In this document: piece by piece, positions 19,181 to 27,459 of the stretch | Numbering within the stretch: position 1 is the stretch's first letter | How the letters are laid out: the number at the start of each line of letters is the position of its first letter | Origin: Alphaproteobacteria bacterium RIFCSPHIGHO2_12_FULL_63_12 | GTDB lineage: Bacteria; Pseudomonadota; Alphaproteobacteria; Caulobacterales; Parvularculaceae | Direction of reading: 5' to 3' | Assembly: GCA_001767925.1 (NCBI GenBank) | Contig: MEMM01000132.1 | Span: 39,807-87,404 of the forward strand | Length of the DNA: 47,598 bases | The notes under the pieces: model-generated | Databases searched by the model: none | What the model saw: only the letters and a program-made list of their open reading frames with translations | Told to the model about the DNA's origin: nothing | Position numbers and translations under genes: made by a program

Positions 19181-20177
19181 TTCCTCTCGGCGCCGCCGCC
19201 CTCTTCAACCGGTCGTTGATCGCTTCGCCAAGACCTTCGTTTGGAACCGGCGCGACCGCAATCGCATAGAGGCCAAGCGCCGACGCCATGCGATCAGCCG
19301 CATGAAGATGCGCGAATAGATTGGCCGCCGCTTCGACGAGGTCGCCCCGATCGCTGAGATTGTAGACGACGCGCGCGGGCGCGCCGTCATGCTTGCCAAA
19401 AGCGATATAGGCTTCGTCAGCGCCCGGTTTCGCGACATTGAGCTTTAGCCGCGCCTTCGGCGCATAATGGCTTTCAAGCATCCCCGGCGCTTCGACGCCG
19501 AGGCGCTCCGGGGTTTCAAGGCGCCTCCCCGTGACGCGTTCGATCGCTTCGCGCGCAACGCCGCCGGGCCGCAGCAGGATCGCGCGGTCGCCGTCGACTT
19601 TGACGATCGTCGATTCGACGCCGACTGCGCTCGGCCCGCCGTCGAGGATGAGGCCGACGCGATCGCCGAGGCTGTCGCGCACATGGTCGGCGCGCGTCGG
19701 GCTGATCGAACCCGACCGGTTGGCGCTCGGTGCGGCGAGCGGCTTTCCGCTGATCCGGATCAGCGCCTGCGCCAGCGGGCTCGCCGGCGCGCGCACGGCG
19801 AGCGTCTCCAAACCGGCGCTTGCGAGCAGCGAGAGCCCCGCGTCCCCTTTGCGCGGCAGGACAAGCGTCAGCGGGCCGGGCCAGAACTCTGCGGCGATTT
19901 TTTCGGCGAGCGGCGAAAAGTCGACATAGCGGCGCGCCATCTTGAGATCGGCGACATGCACGATCAGCGGATTGAAGGAGGGGCGCCCCTTGGCCTCATA
20001 GATCCGCGCCACCGCCCGGTCGTCCGTCGCATCGGCGGCGAGGCCGTAGACGGTTTCCGTCGGCATCGCGACAAGCTCGCCCGAATTGATCAGCGCCGCC
20101 GCGCGTTCGACGGCAAGGGCCGCCGCCGCCGGCGTCGCCGCATCGAGGATTTCCGGGCGGAGCGAATTTTTTGCCAC
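19146..20177 (-). CDS. tsaC: L-threonylcarbamoyladenylate synthase (Sua5/TsaC)
   Basis: PTETVYGLAADA, KGRPSFNPLIVHV, APSANRSGSISPT plus C-terminal Sua5 domain (ESHYAPKARL). Confidence 0.93.
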   Translation of the reverse strand: MAKNSLRPEILDAATPAAAALAVERAAALINSGELVAMPTETVYGLAADATDDRAVARIYEAKGRPSFNPLIVHVADLKMARRYVDFSPLAEKIAAEFWPGPLTLVLPRKGDAGLSLLASAGLETLAVRAPASPLAQALIRISGKPLAAPSANRSGSISPTRADHVRDSLGDRVGLILDGGPSAVGVESTIVKVDGDRAILLRPGGVAREAIERVTGRRLETPERLGVEAPGMLESHYAPKARLKLNVAKPGADEAYIAFGKHDGAPARVVYNLSDRGDLVEAAANLFAHLHAADRMASALGLYAIAVAPVPNEGLGEAINDRLKRAAAPRGNDGKTGRQDSA

Positions 20178-20273
20178 AGGCGTCGATTACGGCGGAACTC
20201 ACTGCAAAGCTAGCGATGCCGGTAAGGACTCGGCATAAGATTGGGCGTCTTATCAGCGCCGGAGAATGACGCC

Positions 20274-22073
20274 ATGACCCATGCAACGCCTGTTCGCGAT
20301 ATGCGTTTCGCGCTCAATCATATGGCCGGATTTCCGGCGCTCATACGGTCCGGCGCCTATCCGGACCTTTCCGCCGACATGGTTGAGGCGATCCTCTCCG
20401 AAGCGGCGAAATTCTGCGACGGGGTCGTCGCGCCGCTGAACGCGGCGAGCGACCGGACGCCGTCGCGGCTCGAAAACGGCGTTGTCCGGACGAGCCCCGG
20501 CTTCAGGGAAGCCTATCGTCATTATGTCGAGGGCGGGTGGAATTCGCTCGCCTTCCCGGAGGAATGGGGCGGACAGGGCCTCCCCGGCACACTCGCCAAC
20601 GCGCTCGTTGACGCGTTGAACGGCGCTTCGATGTCGTTTGCGATCGGCACGACGCTGACGACGGGCGCCGTGAAGGCGATCTTGCACGCCGGAACCGACG
20701 AACAGAAGAAAACCTATTTGCCGAAAATGGTGTCCGGCGCCTGGACCGGCACGATGAATTTGACCGAGCCGCAATCGGGATCCGACCTCTCGGCGCTGCG
20801 CGCGAAAGCCGAGCCGATGGGCGACGGCCGCTACAAGATCAGCGGCCAGAAGATTTTCATCACCTATGGCGATCACGACATGACGGACAACATCGTCCAT
20901 CTCGTGCTCGCGCGCTTACCCGACGCGCCCGAAGGAACCGCCGGCATTTCGATGTTCATTGTGCCGAAATTCCACGTCAACGCCGACGGCTCGCTGGGGC
21001 CGCGCAATGACGCGCACTGCATCAAGCTTGAGGAAAAGATGGGCCTGCACGGATCGCCGACAACCGTCATGGTCTTTGGCGAGCGCGGCGCGTGCATCGG
21101 CACGCTGCTCGGCGAGGAGAATAAAGGCCTCAAAAACATGTTCGTGATGATGAACGCCGCGCGGCTCGATGTCGGCTTGCAGGGCGTCGGCGTTGCGGAA
21201 GCCGCCTATCAGCGCGCGCTTTCCTATGCGCAGGAGCGCCGCCAGGGGCGCGCCGCCGGGGTGAAATCCGGGCCGATGATCGCGATCTACGAACATGCCG
21301 ACGTTCGCCGCATGCTCTATTCGATGAAGTCGCTGGTCGAAGCGTCGCGCGCCATCTGCTACGCCAACGCCGTCGCTTATGACCTTGCGCGCCATGCGCC
21401 GGATGAAACGCAGCGGGCGAAATCGAAAGCGCTCGAAGAGCTGCTGACGCCGATCTCGAAGGGATGGTCAACCGATCGCGCCAATGACGTCGCCTCGCTT
21501 GGCGTGCAGGTGCATGGCGGCATGGGCTACATCGAGGAAACCGGCGCCGCCCAGCACATGCGCGACGCGCGCATCGCGGCGATCTATGAAGGAACCAACG
21601 GCATCCAGGCGATGGACCTTGTCGGACGCAAATTGCAGGGCGACGGCGGCGCCGCGATCAAGGCCTATATCCAGGACGTCCGCGAGGAAGCGACGATCGC
21701 CAAAGCGGGAAAGCGCGACGAGCTGAAAATCATCGGCGCGCGTCTTTTGGAGGCCGCTGACGCGCTGAAGGCGTCGACCGACTGGCTGCTCGACGCCGCG
21801 AAAATCGATCAGGAACATGTTCTCGCCGGCGCGACGCCTTATCTCAAACAGTTCGGCAATGTCGCCGGCGGCTATTATCTCGCCCGCGGCGCACTCGCGG
21901 CGGCGCTCGCGATCAATGAGGACGGCGCCGACAAGGCTTATCTCGGCAGCCGCATCGCCATCGCCCGCTTCTACGCCGAGAATTTCCTCACCGAGGCGAC
22001 CGGCCTCACCGCCGCGGTCACCGCCGGCGCTGGGCCGATTGCCCGCCTCGACCCGGCGGCGCTCACCGGCTGA
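20274..22073 (+). CDS. acyl-CoA dehydrogenase with C-terminal extension domain
   Basis: MNLTEPQSGSDLSALRAKAEP, GQKIFITYG, QVHGGMGYIEETGAAQHMRDARIAAIYEGTNGIQAMDL. Confidence 0.93.
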   Translation: MTHATPVRDMRFALNHMAGFPALIRSGAYPDLSADMVEAILSEAAKFCDGVVAPLNAASDRTPSRLENGVVRTSPGFREAYRHYVEGGWNSLAFPEEWGGQGLPGTLANALVDALNGASMSFAIGTTLTTGAVKAILHAGTDEQKKTYLPKMVSGAWTGTMNLTEPQSGSDLSALRAKAEPMGDGRYKISGQKIFITYGDHDMTDNIVHLVLARLPDAPEGTAGISMFIVPKFHVNADGSLGPRNDAHCIKLEEKMGLHGSPTTVMVFGERGACIGTLLGEENKGLKNMFVMMNAARLDVGLQGVGVAEAAYQRALSYAQERRQGRAAGVKSGPMIAIYEHADVRRMLYSMKSLVEASRAICYANAVAYDLARHAPDETQRAKSKALEELLTPISKGWSTDRANDVASLGVQVHGGMGYIEETGAAQHMRDARIAAIYEGTNGIQAMDLVGRKLQGDGGAAIKAYIQDVREEATIAKAGKRDELKIIGARLLEAADALKASTDWLLDAAKIDQEHVLAGATPYLKQFGNVAGGYYLARGALAAALAINEDGADKAYLGSRIAIARFYAENFLTEATGLTAAVTAGAGPIARLDPAALTG

Positions 22074-22090
22074 CGGCTTGACATGTTATA

Positions 22091-22116
22091 ACGGATGTTC
22101 TAATTATAACATCCGT
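22091..22116. promoter_or_regulatory. candidate autoregulatory operator (inverted repeat acggatgtt-N8-aacatccgt)
   Basis: perfect 9-bp inverted repeat 17 bp before the antitoxin start codon, in an AT-rich patch. Confidence 0.65.
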
Positions 22117-22132
22117 ACCCACGAGGCTCGCC

Positions 22133-22432
22133 ATGACCAAAGACAAAGGCTTGAAAAACAAGGGATTTTCCGAGGAGCCCGCGAAATTCGCGGGTGGGAA
22201 ATCGCGTCCCGACGTCCTCAAGATCCGCCAGATCGGCAATTCCCTCGGCGTCGTCCTGCCCAAGGACGTGCTGGCGCGTCTTGGCGCGGCCGAAGGGGAT
22301 GAAATCCTCATCACGGAAACCGAGACCGGACTTCAACTGCACCGCAAGGACTCTGAATTCGAAGAGCATATGCGGGCGGTTGAGAAAATCATGGCCCGTT
22401 ATCCGAACACGCTGCGCGCGCTGGCGAAGTAG
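22133..22432 (+). CDS. AbrB/MazE-family antitoxin
   Basis: IRQIGNSLGVVLPKDVLARLGAAEGDEILITETETGL swapped-hairpin motif; directly upstream of a Doc toxin. Confidence 0.85.
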   Translation: MTKDKGLKNKGFSEEPAKFAGGKSRPDVLKIRQIGNSLGVVLPKDVLARLGAAEGDEILITETETGLQLHRKDSEFEEHMRAVEKIMARYPNTLRALAK

Positions 22433-22438
22433 GCGCCG

Positions 22439-22822
22439 ATGACGTGGATCTGGATCCCGAAGGCGACCGTCTTTGGCGCGCACGCGAAATCACTCGCCGG
22501 ATTCGGCGGCGCGGACGGCGTGCGCGATGAGGGCTTACTGGAAAGCGCCCTCGCCCGGCCCGAAAACCTCGCCGCCTATGGCGAGCCGGACGCGTTCGAT
22601 CTCGCCGCCGCTTACGCGTTCGGAATCGTGCGCAATCACGCCTTCGTCGACGGAAACAAGCGAACGGCGTTCGTCACCGCCGCCCTGTTTCTTGAACTCA
22701 ACGGATTTTCGCTCGCGGCGTCGGAGCCGGAAGCGACGGCGACGATGCTCGCCTTCGCGAGCGGGGAAGTCACCGAATCCGCTTTCGCCGCGTGGCTGCG
22801 CGAGAACAGCGCGCCGTTATGA
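22439..22822 (+). CDS. doc: death-on-curing (Doc) family toxin, Fic fold
   Basis: RDEGLLESALARPEN; HAFVDGNKRTAF Fic/Doc motif. Confidence 0.92.
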   Translation: MTWIWIPKATVFGAHAKSLAGFGGADGVRDEGLLESALARPENLAAYGEPDAFDLAAAYAFGIVRNHAFVDGNKRTAFVTAALFLELNGFSLAASEPEATATMLAFASGEVTESAFAAWLRENSAPL

Positions 22823-23787
22823 CCGCGTCGGGCCCTCTGGAAATCCTGAAGCTCGCGATCTTTTACGGGAGCTGGCTCTATTTTCCGGCGGCGGCATTTC
22901 TCGTCTGGACCTTGCACAAACGGCGCGGCGCCGAACGCATCGCCGCCGCCGTCGCGCTGTTATTCCTGACGACGCTCGCTTATGCGCGCTTCATCGAGCC
23001 GCGCCTCCTGCTGACGGCCGAGCACGAAGCGTCGCTTTCGCGCTGCTTCCCGGAAGCCGGGTCGCTGCGCCTTGCCGTCTTCTCCGACACGCATGAGGGG
23101 CTCTTCGGGAACGCCATTCCGATAAGCCGCATCGCAGCGCGCGTCGAACAAGCGAACGCCGACGCGGTCCTTATCGCCGGCGACTTCGTCTATTTCCTCG
23201 CGCCGGAGCGCTACGATGAGACGTTCGGCGCTTTCATGACAATCAGTGCGCCGGTTTTCGGCGTCCTCGGCAATCACGATATCGGACTGCCGGGCGCTGA
23301 CGTCTCCGCGCCGCTGACCGCCGCGCTGACCGCGCTCGATGTCCGCATGATCGACAACAAGTTTGAAACGATCGCGCCCGGCGGCGCGCAAGTTGAGATC
23401 GTGGGCCTTAGCGATTTGTGGGCGGAAAACCAGAAGAGAGCACTTCTTGAAAAGCGGGGCGACGCGCCGCGTATCGTGCTGACCCACAATCCTTCAACAA
23501 TTCTTGAGCTGCGACCGCGCGAGGCTGTCGATCTGCTGATCGCGGGACACACGCATGGCGGGCAGATCAACATTCCGCTCGTCACCTGCGCGCTGACATC
23601 GGCCTGCCGCGTCGCCCGATATGGTTTTGCGCAAACCGAACGCGGGCTGGTATTCGTCACCTCCGGAACCGGCATGGTCGGGTTGCCGATGCGGTTCAAT
23701 GCGGCGCCGCGCATCGATATTATCGATCTCGACTGGCGCGCGTGCGAAAAATTCGCTGCGGTGCGGCGACCGCTAAGTTTTTCATAA
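22819..23787 (+). CDS. membrane-anchored metallophosphoesterase
   Basis: FSDTHEG, GDFVYF, GNHD, LTHNP, AGHTHGGQ motifs; N-terminal TM segments; ATGA overlap with doc. Confidence 0.9.
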   Translation: MTASGPLEILKLAIFYGSWLYFPAAAFLVWTLHKRRGAERIAAAVALLFLTTLAYARFIEPRLLLTAEHEASLSRCFPEAGSLRLAVFSDTHEGLFGNAIPISRIAARVEQANADAVLIAGDFVYFLAPERYDETFGAFMTISAPVFGVLGNHDIGLPGADVSAPLTAALTALDVRMIDNKFETIAPGGAQVEIVGLSDLWAENQKRALLEKRGDAPRIVLTHNPSTILELRPREAVDLLIAGHTHGGQINIPLVTCALTSACRVARYGFAQTERGLVFVTSGTGMVGLPMRFNAAPRIDIIDLDWRACEKFAAVRRPLSFS

Positions 23788-23846
23788 AAGTCCTTCCACG
23801 GAATAATCATTTACAGCGTCGAAACTTCGCCGCATTCTTCGTTCAT

Positions 23847-23880
23847 CATCCGGCGGCCTCGAAGCGAGGCGAACCGGATG
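23847..23880. other. stem-loop (catccgg-N3-cctcg-aag-cgagg-N4-ccggatg)
   Basis: nested perfect inverted repeats read directly. Confidence 0.65.
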
Positions 23881-23921
23881 CGGGGAGAATATTCCCAAAC
23901 TCATTTTAAATTGGAGCGATT

Positions 23922-24134
23922 ATGACTGAACTGCAGACCATCAAGCATCACGTCGACGAGCACGGCCTTGGCTCCGCGATCGTCGGCGACCATGTGGCGA
24001 TCGGCGTCGTCTGGACGACGAAAACGCTGGATGGCCGCGTGCGAAAACGCGAGATCATCGAGCGCGCCTATTCGATGGAGGACGCCGTATCAATCATCGG
24101 TTGCCGGTGTGAAAACCGGACGAACGCCGCCTGA
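23922..24134 (+). CDS. small hypothetical protein
   Basis: 70-aa ORF preceded by ggagcg RBS-like sequence. Confidence 0.5.
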   Translation: MTELQTIKHHVDEHGLGSAIVGDHVAIGVVWTTKTLDGRVRKREIIERAYSMEDAVSIIGCRCENRTNAA

Positions 24135-24212
24135 TGACGCTTTCCTTCCGCCGCTGATTGGCTATGGTCGGCTGAAATCTCCGATAGAGACTTTCAAAAA
24201 GGAAAGCCGGCC

Positions 24213-25097
24213 ATGGCGTCATTAAAAGGCAAAACCCTCTTCATCACCGGCGCCTCGCGCGGGATCGGACTTGCGATCGCCCTTCGCGCGGCGCGCGACG
24301 GCGCCAATATAGCGATCGCCGCCAAGACCGCCGAACCGCACAAGCACCTGCCCGGCACGATCTACACCGCCGCTGAAGAAATCGAGAAGGCGGGCGGCAA
24401 GGCGCTGCCCTTGATCGTCGACATCCGCGACGAGACGATGGTGAAGGACGCGGTCGCAAAAACCGTCGACCAATTCGGCGGCATAGACATCTGCGTCAAC
24501 AATGCGTCGGCGATATCGCTGACCGGCACCGAATCGACCGACATGAAGCGCTGGGACCTGATGCATTCGATCAACGCGCGCGGGACGTTTCTGGTGTCGA
24601 AGACCTGCATTCCGCATTTGAAGAAGGCGGCGAACCCGCATGTCTTGACGCTGTCGCCGCCGCTCGACATGAGCCCGAAATGGTTCGGCGGCCATGTCGC
24701 CTACACCATGGCGAAATACGGCATGTCGATGTGCGTGCTCGGAATGGCGGAAGAATTCAAAAGCGACGGGATCGCCTTCAACGCGCTGTGGCCGCGAACG
24801 GCGATCGCGACGGCCGCGGTCGAATTCGCGCTCGGCGGCGACGCCATGATCAAGGGATCGCGGACCGTCGATATCCTCTCGGACTGCGCGCATTTGATCT
24901 TCACCAAGCCGTCGCGCGCCTTCACCGGCAATTTCATCATCGACGACAATTTCCTCTATGACCACGGCGTCCGCGATTTCGAGAAATACCGGGTCGATCC
25001 TTCGCGGAAGCTTTTCCCGGATTTCTTCGTGCCGGACAGCGCGACGCCGCCGCCGGGCGTCAGTGACACGCTGGCGACGTCGATGATCGGCGAGTGA
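24213..25097 (+). CDS. SDR-family oxidoreductase (HSDL2-like)
   Basis: FITGASRGIGLAIALRAARDGANIAIAAKT; NNASAI; YTMAKYGMS. Confidence 0.92.
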   Translation: MASLKGKTLFITGASRGIGLAIALRAARDGANIAIAAKTAEPHKHLPGTIYTAAEEIEKAGGKALPLIVDIRDETMVKDAVAKTVDQFGGIDICVNNASAISLTGTESTDMKRWDLMHSINARGTFLVSKTCIPHLKKAANPHVLTLSPPLDMSPKWFGGHVAYTMAKYGMSMCVLGMAEEFKSDGIAFNALWPRTAIATAAVEFALGGDAMIKGSRTVDILSDCAHLIFTKPSRAFTGNFIIDDNFLYDHGVRDFEKYRVDPSRKLFPDFFVPDSATPPPGVSDTLATSMIGE

Positions 25098-25262
25098 TCG
25101 GCCTGGATCATCGGGCGCGAAGGGGTCAGAGAGCGCGGGCCCTGGCTTACGGGCGCCGGGAGGACGTATTCTCACGCGCCGACTCATGGTCTTGATAAGA
25201 GGCGATCAACCCTGATCGACGCATGTCCGTCGCCCGCCGTCCCGTTAAGAGGAGCCGCCCCC

Positions 25263-25535
25263 ATGACCATCGTTCAGCCGACCTTGAAGCGCGTCGTCAT
25301 GATCTGGCTGTCGATCACGTTGCGGGCGCTGATCTGGGGCGTCGGCGCCGCGGTGCTCGCGTCGCTCCTTCTCAGCCTGTTCGTCGTTGCGACGGGCGGC
25401 GGCGAAGACATCATCCGCAAGGTCGCGGGCGTCGCCGGCCCGATAATCGGGCTGCCGGTCAGCCTTTACGCGGCATATTCGCAACTTGGCCGCAAATGCG
25501 GCGACGTCCGCCTCGTGCTTATCGCCGCGGAGTGA
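25263..25535 (+). CDS. small membrane hypothetical protein
   Basis: 90-aa ORF with two hydrophobic segments and upstream aggagccg. Confidence 0.5.
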   Translation: MTIVQPTLKRVVMIWLSITLRALIWGVGAAVLASLLLSLFVVATGGGEDIIRKVAGVAGPIIGLPVSLYAAYSQLGRKCGDVRLVLIAAE

Positions 25536-25564
25536 ATTCAAGCGCATATTGTCCGTATCCTGAT

Positions 25565-25662
25565 GGTTAACCGGGCGCCCCGGGAAAATTAACTGCGTTT
25601 GTTAGTGACGATTTTTTCGCCGTTAACGTGTTCACTTAAATTAACTTAATCAGTTAACTGAT
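25565..25662. promoter_or_regulatory. AT-rich cluster of TTAA(C) motifs upstream of flp, including 14-bp palindrome atcagttaactgat (25649-25662)
   Basis: TTAAC at 25567, 25589, 25623, 25641, 25654 and extra TTAA at 25636 and 25646, read directly. Confidence 0.5.
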
Positions 25663-25761
25663 CGTAACCCGTTGTTTCATCTCCATTTCGCTTTTTCGGC
25701 GAACAACCGCCCGGCGTATTGTTCCGCACAAAGACAAGTTGCTCTTGTTTTGGGGCGACCA

Positions 25762-25778
25762 TACCCTGTCACAGGGTA
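25762..25778. other. perfect inverted repeat taccctgt-c-acagggta in the flp leader
   Basis: 8-bp arms read directly. Confidence 0.6.
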
Positions 25779-25908
25779 AGGCTGCTCTTGGGGCCTGACG
25801 TGCGGATGCTTCCGTTGTGGGGGAGCGACGTAGAAAAAAAGTCCGAGCGGAGCGTCCGTTCGGCTGTCAGGGGGAGCGCCTTCGCCTTTGCAATGGTGGA
25901 GACATAGC

Positions 25909-26082
25909 ATGCTTAAACTCATCAAGAAGTTCTACAAGGAAGAAGACGGCGCATCGCTGATCGAATACAGCTTGCTCGTCGGCCTGATCTCGGTCGTGAT
26001 CATCGCTTCGATCACCGCGATCAGCGGCAACCTGACGACGATCTGGTCGAAACTCGCCAGCGTCATGGCGACCGCGGCCTGA
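25909..26082 (+). CDS. flp: Flp-family type IVb pilin (copy 1)
   Basis: EEDGASLIEYSLLVGLISVVIIASITAISGNL; Flp-type cleavage/EY motif. Confidence 0.92.
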   Translation: MLKLIKKFYKEEDGASLIEYSLLVGLISVVIIASITAISGNLTTIWSKLASVMATAA

Positions 26083-26089
26083 TATCGAG

Positions 26090-26120
26090 GGACGCCTTTC
26101 CCGGAAAGGGAAAGGCGTCC
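26090..26120. terminator. perfect 13-bp stem-loop between the flp genes (partial terminator/processing element?)
   Basis: ggacgcctttccc-ggaaa-gggaaaggcgtcc; no U-tract follows. Confidence 0.6.
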
Positions 26121-26135
26121 ACGGCCGCGTATCCG

Positions 26136-26339
26136 GTGACCGCCATGAAACCAGTCCCGTTAGCCGTATCCGTTAACGATTATGCGCGCGATCAAAACGG
26201 CGCGTCGTTAATTGAATACAGCCTGCTGACCGGCCTCGTTTCCATCGCAATCGTAACGGCGATCGCCGCAATCTCGGGCAACCTCGCGATCACATGGTCG
26301 ATCCTTTCGTCGATCGTCGCGCAGGCCGCCGGCGGCTAG
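26136..26339 (+). CDS. flp: Flp-family type IVb pilin (copy 2)
   Basis: DQNGASLIEYSLLTGLVSIAIVTAIAAISGNL. Confidence 0.88.
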   Translation: MTAMKPVPLAVSVNDYARDQNGASLIEYSLLTGLVSIAIVTAIAAISGNLAITWSILSSIVAQAAGG

Positions 26340-26477
26340 AGCGGCGGCGCGGCGCGCGCCTTGCAAGGCGCCGTGCATGAACGGCGTTAACTTACGTCAG
26401 AACGTCGATTTCGGAATTATCTGTTTACGGAGTTTGCGCGGCGGCGGCCGCGTTCATCTCCCGGAGGCTTGGGGAAA

Positions 26478-27422
26478 ATGCGGAACACATCGCTCATCAT
26501 TCTGGTCGCGGCTATCCTGCTCGGGCTCTTCGCCGTCGCCGGCGTTCGCGGCGTCATGCTGAGCCGCGATGGCGGCGCGGCGGCGAAAATGGCGATGACG
26601 ACCGTCGTCGTCGCGAGAAAGCCCCTGGAGTTCGGAAACGAATTGTCCGCCGAATCGCTGCAGGAGCGCGAATGGCCTGCGGACGCGGTTCCCGACGGCT
26701 CTTTCACCAGGATCGATGAAGTCGTCGGCGCCGAGCGCCGCGTCGCGCTGCGGTCGATCGCCGTCGGCGAGCCGGTCCTCAAGGAAAAGGTTTCAGGCTT
26801 CGGCGGCAGGGCGGCGCTCAGCCAGGTCATCGCGGAAGGATACCGCGCCGTCGCGGTGAGGATCAGCGACGTCTCCGGCGCCGGCGGATTCATTCTCCCC
26901 GGCGACAAGGTCGACGTGCTGCTCACGCTCTCGACGACCAATGATCGCCTCGACACGGTCACGAATATTCTGCTTGAGAACACCCGCGTTCTCGCCATCG
27001 ATCAGGAAGCGGACGAATCAACCGGCGGCGCGATTGTCGCCAAAGCCGCGACAATCGAGGTTTTGCCCGAGGACGCGCAGAAGATCGCGCTTGCGACGAC
27101 CATCGGCACGCTCTCGCTCTCTTTGCGGAACACCACCGGAGAAGAGGTAGACGACGCAAAGCCGAACAAGACGATCCGCCTCAAGGATCTCGGACCCGCG
27201 ATGACCGAAGAGCAAAAGGTCGTCGTCCGTGCGAAAGCCGATCCTTATGCGACGATGAACGTCATTCGCGGCGTCGAGCCGGCGCGCGCCAGCGTGCCGC
27301 GCGAAGGATCGAGCCGGCAGTCGTCGCTCGGCGCCTCGACCGGCGCCATGCGCCGGGACGCCGCCGCGGCGACGTCTTCCGTGCACAATACGATGAAATT
27401 GACGGCGCCGGCGGGGGAATGA
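26478..27422 (+). CDS. cpaB: Flp pilus assembly protein CpaB (RcpC)
   Basis: N-terminal TM, SAF-like region (VVVARKPLEFGNELSAESLQEREWPADAVPDGSF), FILPGDKVDVLLT. Confidence 0.92.
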   Translation: MRNTSLIILVAAILLGLFAVAGVRGVMLSRDGGAAAKMAMTTVVVARKPLEFGNELSAESLQEREWPADAVPDGSFTRIDEVVGAERRVALRSIAVGEPVLKEKVSGFGGRAALSQVIAEGYRAVAVRISDVSGAGGFILPGDKVDVLLTLSTTNDRLDTVTNILLENTRVLAIDQEADESTGGAIVAKAATIEVLPEDAQKIALATTIGTLSLSLRNTTGEEVDDAKPNKTIRLKDLGPAMTEEQKVVVRAKADPYATMNVIRGVEPARASVPREGSSRQSSLGASTGAMRRDAAAATSSVHNTMKLTAPAGE

Positions 27423-27459
27423 TCGACGGCGCGCCAACGGGTTTTCAGAGGAGATTTGT

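Noticed and set aside
25620-25665. Exact CtrA box TTAA-N7-TTAAC
   Set aside because: Many TTAA(C) motifs are present but spacings I measured are N4, N6 or N9, so no exact consensus site is claimed.
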